From NCBI GenBank assembly GCA_030432695.1, contig JAUILN010000012.1, positions 62,001 to 126,000 on the forward strand: DNA of 64,000 bases, read 5' to 3'. The stretch comes from a bacterium. GTDB taxonomy: Bacteria > Planctomycetota > UBA1135 > UBA2386. The notes under the pieces were generated by a model. The model was not told where the DNA came from. It searched no databases and saw only the letters and a list, made by a program, of their open reading frames with translations. Below, piece after piece: positions 46,409-55,578 of the stretch (its first letter is position 1; each line of letters begins with the position of its first letter). The position numbers and the translations under genes are program-made.

Positions 46409-47863
46409 TCAGAGCCCGAACCGCGCGCGGACTGCGTTGGTGATCGTCACCCCGGTCGGCACCGCGGCGTCGAGGAACGCCGCCTGGAAGACCGTGTCGA
46501 GCGGCTGGCCCGCCGATCCGGCGAGGGTGAACGACAGCGAGCCAGCGGCGTCGGTCTGCGCCGGCACCACGATCAGGCCGTTGAACGACACCAGGGTGCC
46601 GCCGAGCCACGGCAGGTCGGGCGAACCCGGCAGCGAGACCGCCACGAAGCCGGCCGCGTTCGACGGCGCCTGGCTCACCCGGTAGTCGCTCTGCTGCTGC
46701 GGTCCGAGGCCGGTGCCGCAGAGGGTCGCCTGCGCGTTGCCCGGTCCCTGGGAACCGAGGTCCTGCTGACAGACCTTCGGCTCGAGCACCACGATCCAGT
46801 GCTGGCCGGTGTTGGTGTCGATCGCGGTGGTGTAGACGTGCCGCGAGTCGGTGAGGAAGCCGAGGCTCGTGTCCCAGTGCGCCGAGGCCGGCTCGAGCAG
46901 CGCGTCGAAACCCTGCACCAGCGTCTGCTCGGCCGCGAACCACACGCCGCCCGGCGCCACGACGTCGCCGCGGTCGTTGTTGTCGTAGAAGCCGACGAAC
47001 ACGTACGGCAGTTGGTTGGGATCGTGCAGCGCCCAGCCTCCGACCGGGTCGTGGCGGAACGACAGCCACGCGTCCGGCTGACTCGTCGCACGACGGACCG
47101 CGGCGATGGTCTGGCCGGCGTCGTTGACCGCGTAGGCATCGACCAGCGTGTAGTTCACGCCCACCGGGATGTTCGGCCGCCCGAGCTGGGTGACGACCCC
47201 GCTGTTCAGGTCCATCAACAGGTCGTCCCCGACGATCAGGTCGGTGGAGTCGCTGAGCGCGGTCACGGTCGCCTGGAAGCCGGCGGCCTTCAGGTCGACC
47301 GGGGCGCCGCTCACGAAGAAGCGGGTCGACGGTCCGCCCTGGAAGCCCTGGTAGCGCGACCAGCCGACGATCACGTCGTTGTCGTTGATCGCCACCGCCA
47401 TGCCGCCGTTGATCGGCAGCGGACCTCGCGGACCGCCGGGCATCGAGGTGAACTGCTGCGGAATCACGACCGAGTAGCCACCGCCGGGCTGCGGCAACCA
47501 GATCGCCGGCTCGCCGAGGTCGAACGGGAAGCCGTTCTGGGCCACCGCCCCCACGATGATGCCGCGACTGTTGACGTCCTGCGCGAAGCCCGAGACGTAG
47601 CCGGCCGGCAAGGGCAGCATGCTCAGCCCGGCCGCCTCGGTGGCGAGGAACGGCATGATCTGGCCGTTGAGGACCTGGTAGCCGACCACGTGGCCGGCCT
47701 CGCTCGCCCCCCGGAAGCTGGTCGTCACGCTGAAGCTCGCGATCGGCCGGACCGAGTAGCTCGGCAGCTGCGCCGCCACCGCTGCTGCGAAGCACGGCAA
47801 GGCGCCGAAGAGGAGGAGCAGGCGCGGGAGCAGTTCGGAGGTCCGGCGAGAGAGTCGGTTCAT
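46409..47863 (-). CDS. Secreted HAF-repeat-like protein with shared C-terminal surface domain
   Basis: The product has 484 residues. The signal peptide runs to about residue 32 (FAAAVAAQ). The body has repeats in the style of HAF proteins: GHVVGYQVLNGQIMPFLATEAAG, SRGIIVGAVAQNG, INDNDVIVGWSRYQG, VNDAGQTIAAVRRA, each pairing 'unexpected state' phrases such as DxGxxVG with strand-rich segments. The last 110 residues (GFVAVSLPGS, LSFTLAGSAGQPL, FQAAFLDAAVPTGVTITNAV) resemble the C-terminal domain of the two other propeller-type proteins in this window. No enzymatic motif is visible. It converges on the PKS gene with an 18-base gap. Confidence 0.75.
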   Translation of the reverse strand: MNRLSRRTSELLPRLLLLFGALPCFAAAVAAQLPSYSVRPIASFSVTTSFRGASEAGHVVGYQVLNGQIMPFLATEAAGLSMLPLPAGYVSGFAQDVNSRGIIVGAVAQNGFPFDLGEPAIWLPQPGGGYSVVIPQQFTSMPGGPRGPLPINGGMAVAINDNDVIVGWSRYQGFQGGPSTRFFVSGAPVDLKAAGFQATVTALSDSTDLIVGDDLLMDLNSGVVTQLGRPNIPVGVNYTLVDAYAVNDAGQTIAAVRRATSQPDAWLSFRHDPVGGWALHDPNQLPYVFVGFYDNNDRGDVVAPGGVWFAAEQTLVQGFDALLEPASAHWDTSLGFLTDSRHVYTTAIDTNTGQHWIVVLEPKVCQQDLGSQGPGNAQATLCGTGLGPQQQSDYRVSQAPSNAAGFVAVSLPGSPDLPWLGGTLVSFNGLIVVPAQTDAAGSLSFTLAGSAGQPLDTVFQAAFLDAAVPTGVTITNAVRARFGL

Positions 47864-47900
47864 CGTGGGTCAGCCCGGAAACGGGAGCGGTCGCGTTGGT

Positions 47901-47927
47901 GACGCCGGAAAGGCGCAGACCGGCGTC
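47901..47927 (-). terminator. Hairpin downstream of the kinase gene
   Basis: Arms GACGCCGG (47901-47908) and CCGGCGTC (47920-47927) pair perfectly around an 11-base loop in the 132-base gap. It lies after the kinase stop and before the HAF-like gene start on the same strand, so it may terminate the sigma-kinase transcript. Confidence 0.5.
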
Positions 47928-47995
47928 GTGCGCCTTCACGATTTCCCGGGATCGCCCCCGCCATGCTGCCGGAGTGCGCGCCGTGCCGGGCCACC

Positions 47996-50302
47996 TCAGC
48001 GCGCACTGTCCGGGATCGGGACGGCGCCCGCCTCGAGCCGCGCCCCGAGCCGCGCCGCCTCCGCCCCGCGCCCGGCGCGCTGCGCGATCCCCAGCAGCTC
48101 GCCGAGCGTCGCCCGCAGCTCCGGATGGTCGGCCGGCAGGTTGGCCTCGCGGATCGCCAACGCCTCCTCCAGGGCCATCCGCGCATCCTCGTCGCGGCCC
48201 GCCCGCGCCAGCAGGTAGCCACGGTTGTGCAGCACCGCGGCGAGACCGGACAGGCCCGAGGTCTTCAACGCGCGATAGCCCACCTCGGCCTCGACGAGCA
48301 GCGCCTGCGCATCTTCCAGGCGGCCGAGCCGCGCGACCACCACCGCCCGGTTGGCCACCGACTGCACGGTGAGGGCGTGGTGCGGTCCGAGGATCTCCGC
48401 GCGGATCGCATGGCTGCCGCGGAGCAGCTCGGCGGCCGCCGCGAGGTCACCCTGCTGGCTCCGCGCCGCGGCGAGGTTGTTCATGGTCTCCGCCACCGGC
48501 AGGGTCCGCGGCGCGTCGGCGGTCCGCAGCGCCAACGCCTCCTCGAGCAGGGCGATCGCCGCGTCCACGTTGCCGAGCGGCCGCTCGCACGCCGCGAGGT
48601 CGTTGGCGAACGCCGACACGTCGCGGTGCGGACCCGGCGGCGCCGCGCGTTGGATCGCCAGCCCTTCGCGCAACAGCTCCGCGGCGAGGTCGTAGCGACC
48701 GCGGGCGTGGTGGAAGCGACCCAGCGCCGCCAACGAGCGCGAGCACTCGACGTCGTCGTCACCGAACGCCGTGCGTCGCTCGGCCAGCGACTCCTCGAGC
48801 AGGCCGAGCCCGAGGTCGTCGAGGCCGAGCCGGTCGGCGACGCGGCCGAGCGCGTCGAGCAGGTTGGCCCGCTGGTGCGGCTGGTCGGCGTACTGCAGCC
48901 GGAACCGCCGGACCTCGGCCTCCAACTCGTCGCGGCGCACCGCCAGCTGCTCGGTGTCGCCCGGTTCGATCTGCGCCAGGAACCGGTCCACCAGGAAGTC
49001 GGCCAGCTCCTGCGCGGTCTCGGCCTCGACCGCCGCATGCCGGGCCTCGTCCTCGGCCCGCAGCTCGCCGCGCCACGCTGCGACCAGGCCGAAGACCAGC
49101 GCGCCGAGGGTCACGACGGCGGCCGTGAACGCGACCCGGTGACGGGCCACGAAGCGCCGGCCGAGGTAGGCGAGCGAGTCGGCGCGGGCCAGCACCGGGC
49201 GGCCGTCGAGATGCCGCTCGAGGTCGTCGGCGAACGCCCCCGCCGACGCGTAGCGCCGCTCGGCCTCCTTGCGCAGCGCCATCGCGACGATCCGGTCGAG
49301 GTCGCCCCGCAGGCGACGCGCCAGCTTCGGCGCGCGCGCCTCCACCAGCGCGCTCATCGGCCGGGGTCGTTCCTCCTGCACCCGGCGCAACCAGGTGATC
49401 GGATCGGTGCCCTCGGCCTGCAACGGCCGCTGCTCGGCCAGCAGCTCGAAGGCGACCACGCCCAGCGAGTAGACGTCGTCGGCGGTCGAAGGCGGTTCGC
49501 CGGCGAGGTGGGCCGGGCTCGCGTACTCGGGCGTCGCGATCTGCACCAGGGTCGGCTGCGAAGGCGCGGCGGAGGCGCCCTCGACCAGCCGCGCGATGCC
49601 GAAGTCGACCAGCCGCGCGCGTCCCGCCTCGTCGACCAGCACGTTGCCCGGCTTCAGATCGCGGTGGACGACCAGCCGGCGGTGGGCATGGTCGACGGCC
49701 CGCGCCACCTCGATCAGCAGGCGGATCCGCTCGGTCAACCCGAGCTGCCGCTCGGCGCAGTAGCGGTCGATCGACGCGCCGCGCACCAGCTCCATCGCCA
49801 GGTAGGGCCGCCCCCCCGCCGTCTCGCCGCCGTCGAGGATGCGGGCGATGCCGGGATGATCCAGGTCGGCGAGGGTGCGGCGCTCGAACTCGAAGTGGCG
49901 CGCGAGGCGCCGGTCGTCGGCATCGGCGCGTAGCACCTTCAGCGCGACCTCCTGCTCGAAGCGGCCGTCGCAGCGCTCGGCGCGGTAGACCACCCCCATC
50001 CCGCCACTGGCGATCCGCTCGACCACCCGCCAGGCGCCGAGCACGGTGCCGAGCAGCGGGTCGCCGGTCGGCAGGAGGACGCCCCCGGCGAGACGATCGA
50101 CCAGACCGTCGTCGGTCCCCGCATCGGCGCGCAGCAGCCGTTCCACCTCGGCCCGCAGCGCCGGAGCATCGGCGCAATGGACCGCCAGCCATGCGTCGCG
50201 CTCGCCGGGCGGCAGCCGCACCGCGGCATCGAACAGCTCGTCGATCCGCGCCCAGTCCGCCGGGGTCAGCGACGGCTGCCCCGCTCGGTCATTCTCGTCC
50301 AT
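47996..50302 (-). CDS. Receptor Ser/Thr kinase with C-terminal TPR repeats
   Basis: The product has 768 residues from the ATG at 50302 (MDENDRAGQP). The kinase domain (about 90-370) has ASGGMG loop (98-103), K122, HRDLKPGN (213-220), DFG (233-235) and a PEYASPA activation end. A transmembrane helix lies at about 389-410. The remaining 360 residues are TPR repeats (for example GRYDLAAELLREGLAIQRA and LGRLEDAQALLVEAEVGYRA). All catalytic residues are present. The gene overlaps the preceding ECF sigma gene by 14 bases, an arrangement common where an ECF factor is controlled by its partner kinase. The TPR part is extracytoplasmic if the single helix crosses the membrane. Confidence 0.95.
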   Translation of the reverse strand: MDENDRAGQPSLTPADWARIDELFDAAVRLPPGERDAWLAVHCADAPALRAEVERLLRADAGTDDGLVDRLAGGVLLPTGDPLLGTVLGAWRVVERIASGGMGVVYRAERCDGRFEQEVALKVLRADADDRRLARHFEFERRTLADLDHPGIARILDGGETAGGRPYLAMELVRGASIDRYCAERQLGLTERIRLLIEVARAVDHAHRRLVVHRDLKPGNVLVDEAGRARLVDFGIARLVEGASAAPSQPTLVQIATPEYASPAHLAGEPPSTADDVYSLGVVAFELLAEQRPLQAEGTDPITWLRRVQEERPRPMSALVEARAPKLARRLRGDLDRIVAMALRKEAERRYASAGAFADDLERHLDGRPVLARADSLAYLGRRFVARHRVAFTAAVVTLGALVFGLVAAWRGELRAEDEARHAAVEAETAQELADFLVDRFLAQIEPGDTEQLAVRRDELEAEVRRFRLQYADQPHQRANLLDALGRVADRLGLDDLGLGLLEESLAERRTAFGDDDVECSRSLAALGRFHHARGRYDLAAELLREGLAIQRAAPPGPHRDVSAFANDLAACERPLGNVDAAIALLEEALALRTADAPRTLPVAETMNNLAAARSQQGDLAAAAELLRGSHAIRAEILGPHHALTVQSVANRAVVVARLGRLEDAQALLVEAEVGYRALKTSGLSGLAAVLHNRGYLLARAGRDEDARMALEEALAIREANLPADHPELRATLGELLGIAQRAGRGAEAARLGARLEAGAVPIPDSAR

Positions 50303-50852
50303 CGCTCGGATCCAGCCGGCTCCGCAGCCACGCGCGGGCGATGCGCCAGCGCCGCTCCACGGTGGTCTCCGAGATCTCCAGCACGCGGGCGATCTCCGGG
50401 TTGGTGAGACCGCCGAAGAACCGCAGCTCGACCACCCGCGCCTGGTCGGGGGCGAACCCGGCCAACTGCGCGAGAACCTCGTCGACCGCGAGCACGTCGC
50501 CATCCGCGACGCCGTCGGGCAGCGCCAGCCCCTCGAAGCCGACCCGGAGCGCGCCGCCGCCGCGCCGCTCGGCGGTGCGGCGGCGTGCGTGGTCGATCAG
50601 CACCCGGCGGATCGCAGTCGCCGCAGCCGCGAGGAAGGTCTCTCGGTTCGCGTAACGCTCGGCCTGCCGCCCGACCCGCAGCCACGCCTCGTGGACCAGC
50701 GCGGTCGGCTGCAGCGTGTGGTCGGCGCGCTCGCCGTCGAGGTGCCGCCGGGCGGTGTCGTGCAGCACCTCGTACAGCGCCGCGATCAGCGCGTCCGCGG
50801 CGCCGGGGCGGCCGGCGCGCAGGTCGGCGAGCAGTCGGTCGACGTCATCCAT
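50289..50852 (-). CDS. ECF-type sigma factor (Sig-70 X6-like)
   Basis: The product has 187 residues. Region 2 is HTLQPTALVHEAWLRV with FLAAAATAIRRVLIDHARRR, the pattern of the ECF group often found beside Ser/Thr kinases. Region 4 has ARVVELRFFGGLTNPEIARVLEISETTVERRWRIARAWL (core NPEIARVLEIS then TTVERRWRIA). It should recruit RNA polymerase to a specific promoter set. No anti-sigma factor is adjacent; the overlapping kinase is the probable regulator. It is divergent from the electron-transfer operon across 263 bases. Confidence 0.92.
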   Translation of the reverse strand: MDDVDRLLADLRAGRPGAADALIAALYEVLHDTARRHLDGERADHTLQPTALVHEAWLRVGRQAERYANRETFLAAAATAIRRVLIDHARRRTAERRGGGALRVGFEGLALPDGVADGDVLAVDEVLAQLAGFAPDQARVVELRFFGGLTNPEIARVLEISETTVERRWRIARAWLRSRLDPSDGRE

Positions 50853-50947
50853 GGTCGAGGTCGGCTCCGAGAGCCTATCGGCACGCGCGGCACCGCCCAG
50901 CCATCAGTCCGAGGTCGAGTCGCTGACCTCGCAACGGGATGGGGCAT

Positions 50948-51021
50948 GCGAATCCGGAAGCCGGATTCGCGCGCCCGGGAACCGCACACGGAAGTTCCGG
51001 AATCGAGCCGGCATCCGGATT
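50948..51021. promoter_or_regulatory. Palindrome cluster upstream of the electron-transfer operon
   Basis: Arms GCGAATCCGG (50948-50957) and CCGGATTCGC (50961-50970) form a perfect 10-bp inverted repeat with a 3-base spacer. A second palindrome CGGAA-G-TTCCG lies at 50989-50999, and further CCGGAAT/CCGGATT half-sites lie at 50997-51003 and 51015-51021. The cluster is 95-170 bases before the operon's ATG and in the divergent region shared with the ECF sigma gene. It looks like a multi-site operator or a short terminator/attenuator. Confidence 0.6.
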
Positions 51022-51115
51022 GAGTCGAGCCACCGACTGAGGAGGACGCGTAGGTCGCGCCGATAAACCACTTCGGTCTGACCACGGGTCGCTCCGGTCC
51101 CGTGATTCACCCCGG

Positions 51116-53509
51116 ATGCCTGCCACCTACTGGATCCCCGCCCTGCTCGTCGCCGCCGCCCTGGCGGTCGTTCTCGTCAGCACGCTGCTGCGCCGCGCCG
51201 AGCGTGTCCGTTCGGCGGACGGGCTCCGGGAGCGCGACGATGCCCGGACCCGCGGCAGTCATCGCGCGATCCTGCAGGCCCCCACGATCGACCTCGACCA
51301 GTGCATCGGCTGCGGTGCCTGCGTCGATGCGTGTCCCGAAGAGGGCGTGCTGGCGCTGATCCAGGGCCAGGCCCTGGTGGTGCACGGCGCGCGCTGCGTG
51401 GGACATGCGCGTTGCGCCGACGCCTGCCCGGTGAGCGCGGTCACGGTCGGGATCGGCGACGTCGAGCAGCGCCGTGACCTGCCAGCACTCGATCCCGAAC
51501 TCGAGGCCGTCGGCGTGCCCGGCCTGTACCTCGCCGGCGAGCTCACCGGCTACGCGCTGGTGCGGACCGCCGTGGAGCACGGCAGCCGGGTCGCGGATCG
51601 GGTCGCCGCGCGCCTGCCTGCGAGTGGTCGAACCAGCACTGCGGCGCCTGCTGCTCGGCGCAATCGTCGGCCGGTGTTGGCCGGCGGATTCGCGGCCGAG
51701 GCGGCGCCGGCAGCGGACGAACCCGAGGGCTCCGACGGTCCGGACGCAGCACTCCTCGACCTGCTGATCGTCGGCTCCGGCCCTGCGGGCCTGGCCTGCG
51801 CGCTGCGCGCCGACGAGCTCGGCCTGCGCTACGCGGTCCTCGAGCAGTCGGACCGGATCGGCGGCGCGGTCGCCACCTACCCGCGCGGCAAGCTGGTGAT
51901 GACCCAGCCGATGGTGCTGCCGCGCCACGGCAAGCTGCCGCGGCTGGAGTACTCGCGCGAGGAACTGATCGAACTCTGGGAAGACCTCGCCGAGCGCTAC
52001 GAGCTGCCGATCCGCACCAACAGCCGGCTGACCTCGCTCGACCGCGACGCCCACGGCTTCGTCGCCCGGACCGCCGACGGCGCGATGGCCCGGGCCCGCC
52101 AGGTCTGCCTCGCGCTCGGTCGCCGTGGCACACCGCGCAAGCTGGGGATCCCCGGCGAGGAGCTGCAGAAGGTCGACTACGCGCTGCTCGACGCCAACTC
52201 GCACCGCGGCGAGCGCCTGCTGGTGGTCGGCGGGGGCGACTCCGCGATCGAGGCCGCGGTGGGCCTCGCCAGCCAACCGGGCAACGACGTGACGCTGGTC
52301 TACCGGCGCAGCGCGTTCTTCCGGCTGAAGGCCCGCAACGAGCAACGCATCGAGGAGGCCCGCCGCAGCAAGAAGGTGCGCGTGCTGTTCGACACCGAGC
52401 CGGTGGAGATCGCCGCCGACCACGTGCGCCTGCGCCAGGAACATCCCGAGCACGGCGTCCGCGAGCGCGACCTGCCCAACGACCACGTGTTCGTGCTGGC
52501 CGGCGGCATCCCGCCCTTCGAGATGCTCAAGCAAGCCGGGGTGTCGTTCGACCCCGGGATGCGGGTCGACACCGCGCCCGCGGGAGTGGGAACCGCCGGC
52601 AACGGCCTGCGGATCGCCCTGGGTACGGCAGCGCTGCTGGCGGCGGCCCTCGGCGCGTTCACCTGGCTGCACGGCGACTACTACGGCGCCGACGCGGCGG
52701 CCCGCACCGTCCATCCCGACCACGACGCGCTGCGCCCGGTCGGTGCGGTGGGTCTGCTGGCGGGCCTCGCCGCGGTCACGCTGATCCTCTGCAACCTCGC
52801 CTACCTGCTGCGCCGGGCCCGCACCCTCGGCCGCTTCGTGCCGGGCTCGCTGCGCGGTTGGATGGACGCCCACGTGCTCACCGGCCTGACCGCGTTCGGC
52901 TGTGTGGTCCTGCACGCCGGGATGCGCGTCGAGTCGACGGTGGGCGGCCATGCGTTCCTGGCCTTCGCGGTGGTGGTCGTCACCGGTGCGATCGGTCGCT
53001 ACCTGTATGCGTTCGTGCCGCGCGCCGCGAACGGCTGCGTGCTCGACCTCGAGGAGGTCCGCAGCCAGCTCCATGCGCTGTCGAGCGAGTGGGACGGCGA
53101 CGGCAAGGACTTCGGCCGCGAGGTGCAGCGCGAGGTCGAGGCGCTGGTCGAGAGTGACCGCACGCGCTGGGGTCGCAGCTTCCTGCAGCGCGTCGGCGCG
53201 GCGCTGCGCCATCGCGCGCGGTTCCGACGAGCGCTCGCCGAGCTACGGCAGCGCGGTCGTGAGGAGGGGATCCCGCCTGGGGAAGTGGTCAAGATGCTTC
53301 GCCTGGCACGGCGGGCCCACCGCCTGCTGCTCGCCGTCGCTCACTACGAGGAGCTGCGGGCGATCCTGGCGTCGTGGCGGTTCATGCACCGCTGGCTGGC
53401 GTTGCTGCTGGTGCTGCTGACCGCGCTGCACGTGTTCACGGCGCTGCGGTTCGCCCAGCCGGACTGGAGCGTCCTGGGATTCGGAGCAGGGAGCGGAGCG
53501 GGCGGATGA
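51116..53509 (+). CDS. Membrane ferredoxin-FAD/NAD(P) oxidoreductase with several membrane helices
   Basis: The product has 797 residues. A membrane helix (4-24) is followed by a ferredoxin domain: first cluster C63, C66, C69, C73 (CIGCGACVDACP), second C94, H97, C100, C104, where His replaces the second Cys. A FAD domain starts with GSGPAG (220-225) and an NAD(P) domain with GGGDSA (372-377), giving a thioredoxin-reductase-like two-Rossmann core. A segment like a reductase C-terminus (VPGLYLAGELTGYA) sits oddly between ferredoxin and FAD domains. The C-terminal 300 residues have about five helices with His in DAHVLTG, VVLHAGM, MHRWL and ALHVF, possible heme b ligands as in ferric reductases. 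It is the first gene of the cytochrome operon and would feed reducing equivalents to the membrane. Quinone contact and heme binding are inferred. Confidence 0.87.
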   Translation: MPATYWIPALLVAAALAVVLVSTLLRRAERVRSADGLRERDDARTRGSHRAILQAPTIDLDQCIGCGACVDACPEEGVLALIQGQALVVHGARCVGHARCADACPVSAVTVGIGDVEQRRDLPALDPELEAVGVPGLYLAGELTGYALVRTAVEHGSRVADRVAARLPASGRTSTAAPAARRNRRPVLAGGFAAEAAPAADEPEGSDGPDAALLDLLIVGSGPAGLACALRADELGLRYAVLEQSDRIGGAVATYPRGKLVMTQPMVLPRHGKLPRLEYSREELIELWEDLAERYELPIRTNSRLTSLDRDAHGFVARTADGAMARARQVCLALGRRGTPRKLGIPGEELQKVDYALLDANSHRGERLLVVGGGDSAIEAAVGLASQPGNDVTLVYRRSAFFRLKARNEQRIEEARRSKKVRVLFDTEPVEIAADHVRLRQEHPEHGVRERDLPNDHVFVLAGGIPPFEMLKQAGVSFDPGMRVDTAPAGVGTAGNGLRIALGTAALLAAALGAFTWLHGDYYGADAAARTVHPDHDALRPVGAVGLLAGLAAVTLILCNLAYLLRRARTLGRFVPGSLRGWMDAHVLTGLTAFGCVVLHAGMRVESTVGGHAFLAFAVVVVTGAIGRYLYAFVPRAANGCVLDLEEVRSQLHALSSEWDGDGKDFGREVQREVEALVESDRTRWGRSFLQRVGAALRHRARFRRALAELRQRGREEGIPPGEVVKMLRLARRAHRLLLAVAHYEELRAILASWRFMHRWLALLLVLLTALHVFTALRFAQPDWSVLGFGAGSGAGG

Positions 53510-55578
53510 GGGTACTTCGGACGATCCTGCTGCTGGCGGTGCTGGCAGCCATCGGCGCGGTGACGCTGTGGGAGGCGGAGGAACGGCTCTCGCCCGGGCC
53601 GCTGCATCCCGCCCACCAACGCGTGCCGACCCTGGTCGACAGCGAAGGATGCGCACTCTGCCACGGACAGGGCACGGAACAGGACGCGATGGCCAAGGCC
53701 TGCGGCGCCTGCCACGAGGAGGTGTTCGCGCAGCTCGGCACCACCGACGGCCTGCACGGCAGTCTGCCCGCGGCGACTGCGACGACCTGCGGGGTCTGCC
53801 ACCGCGAGCACCACGGGGATGCGCTCGCGCCGATCGAGCCGATGAGCTGGCAGCGCGCCGGGGTCGAGGATCCCGCCGCCTACGCGCACGAGCACGTCGC
53901 GGAGTTCCCGCTGCACGGACGGCACGGCGAGCTGGACTGCAGCGCGTGCCACGAGCACGCCGCCAGCGACCTGCCTCCTCCCGGCAATCTCCGCTTCCTC
54001 GGCACCGAGACGAGCTGCGGGTCCTGCCACCGCGACGTCCACGAAGGCGCGTTCGGCAACGACTGCGCCCGCTGCCACGGCCAGGAGCGACCGTTCGCCG
54101 AGGCACCCGGCTTCACCCACGATGCGTTCCCCTTGGAGGGCGCGCACCGCAGCGTGTCGTGCGAGAACTGCCACGACGACCTGTCGGGGACCTCGATCAC
54201 CTCGCACCGCGAACAGGCGCGCGGCTGCGCCGACTGCCACCAGGATCCACACGACGGCTCGGGAACCGCACTGCGGATCGTGGCCGACTCGACCGACTGC
54301 GCGCGCTGCCACGACACGGCCGCGTTCGCCGGCACCACGTTCGGCGTCGCCGCCCACGCGGATCACGGCGTCGAGCTGCGCGGCGCGCATACGAGCACTG
54401 CGTGTGCGGGCTGCCACGGTCCCGAGAAGGTCGCGGCTCGCCTCGCAGCCCGCGTCGCCGCGGACGCCGCGATGTCGCGCTGCGCCGACTGCCACGTCCA
54501 CCCGCACCGCGAGCCGCTGCTCGCCGGGCTCGACGCGGCGACCTGCGGCGACTGCCACCTGGACCTCGACCGGGACTTCTCCCGCGGTCGCCTGCTGCCG
54601 GAGCAGCACGACGTCGCCGCGACCGGCTTCCCGCTCGTCTCCCCGCACGCCGACCTGGCCTGCGCGGATTGCCACGGCGAAGACCTCGCTCCCGCCACGG
54701 ACTACGCGGCCCGTCACCCGGACCGCAGCGCCGACGACTGCCGCGCCTGCCATGGCGACCCGCACGAGGGACGGTTCGACCAGGGTCCGCTGGCTCGGTT
54801 GCTGAACGACCGGGCGAGAGCCGCCGCCGGCGCGACGGCCTCGACCGATTGTCTGCGTTGCCACGACCGCGACGCCTACCTGCCGCACCGCTTCGGCATC
54901 GACCTGCACGGCGCCGTCACCACGTTCGCACTCGAGGGCGCGCACCGCGCGGTCGACTGCAGTGGCTGTCACGGCGCGCCGACGGGCGACGGACCGCGCG
55001 ACTTCCACGGCGCGCCGGGCACCTGCGCGGACTGCCACGAGGACCCGCACCGTGGTCGCTTCGACCGGGCCGGCCCGCCGGCCGCGATCGACGGCCGCAC
55101 CGGCTGTGCGCGCTGCCACGACGTGACGTCGTTCCGCAGCGTCCCCGCGCCCACCCACGGCCAGGACACCTTCGACCACGCGCTGTGGACCGGCCACTCG
55201 CTGGAGGGTCGCCACGCCGCCGCGAGCTGCGCCGACTGCCACGGCCGCGACGAGCGCGGTTCGCTGGGCACCGCCCCGCAGCGCTGCGCCGACTGCCACG
55301 CAGACGTCCACGCCGGCCAGTTCGCGACCTGGGTCGGCGACCGCCGCACCGCCCCCGCCGACTGCCGGCGCTGCCACGCGCCGCGGGCCGATGACTTCCA
55401 CATCGAACGCTTCGACCACGCCCGGCTGACCCGCTTCGCGCTCGACGACAACCACCGCGACGTCGCCTGCGACAAGTGCCACCTCCCGGTCGCCACGCGC
55501 GACGGCGGCGAGGTCGTCCGCTACCGCCCGCTGCCCACCGACTGCCGCGCCTGCCACCTGCCGGGAGGCCGCCGATGA
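53506..55578 (+). CDS. 23-heme membrane-anchored c-type cytochrome
   Basis: The product has 690 residues and 23 CxxCH motifs. An N-terminal hydrophobic segment (residues 5-21, no lipobox) should anchor it to the inner membrane. Heme motifs recur in a module with F/H-x-L-x-G-x-H before CxxCH (FPLHGRHGELDCSACH, FPLEGAHRSVSCENCH, FALEGAHRAVDCSGCH), seven modules in all; the His before each is a likely distal ligand. It lacks porin or catalytic signatures and should act as a periplasmic electron relay. ATG at 53506 overlaps the oxidoreductase stop (ATGA), and its own stop overlaps the barrel start. Heme-rich proteins of this size are rare outside metal-reducing bacteria. Confidence 0.93.
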   Translation: MRVLRTILLLAVLAAIGAVTLWEAEERLSPGPLHPAHQRVPTLVDSEGCALCHGQGTEQDAMAKACGACHEEVFAQLGTTDGLHGSLPAATATTCGVCHREHHGDALAPIEPMSWQRAGVEDPAAYAHEHVAEFPLHGRHGELDCSACHEHAASDLPPPGNLRFLGTETSCGSCHRDVHEGAFGNDCARCHGQERPFAEAPGFTHDAFPLEGAHRSVSCENCHDDLSGTSITSHREQARGCADCHQDPHDGSGTALRIVADSTDCARCHDTAAFAGTTFGVAAHADHGVELRGAHTSTACAGCHGPEKVAARLAARVAADAAMSRCADCHVHPHREPLLAGLDAATCGDCHLDLDRDFSRGRLLPEQHDVAATGFPLVSPHADLACADCHGEDLAPATDYAARHPDRSADDCRACHGDPHEGRFDQGPLARLLNDRARAAAGATASTDCLRCHDRDAYLPHRFGIDLHGAVTTFALEGAHRAVDCSGCHGAPTGDGPRDFHGAPGTCADCHEDPHRGRFDRAGPPAAIDGRTGCARCHDVTSFRSVPAPTHGQDTFDHALWTGHSLEGRHAAASCADCHGRDERGSLGTAPQRCADCHADVHAGQFATWVGDRRTAPADCRRCHAPRADDFHIERFDHARLTRFALDDNHRDVACDKCHLPVATRDGGEVVRYRPLPTDCRACHLPGGRR

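Noticed and set aside
53344..55557. Long minus-strand frame opposite the 23-heme cytochrome
   Set aside because: Its product is a repetitive Val/Ala/Arg chain mirroring the CxxCH codons. The plus-strand frame has 23 exact heme motifs and start-stop overlaps with both neighbours.
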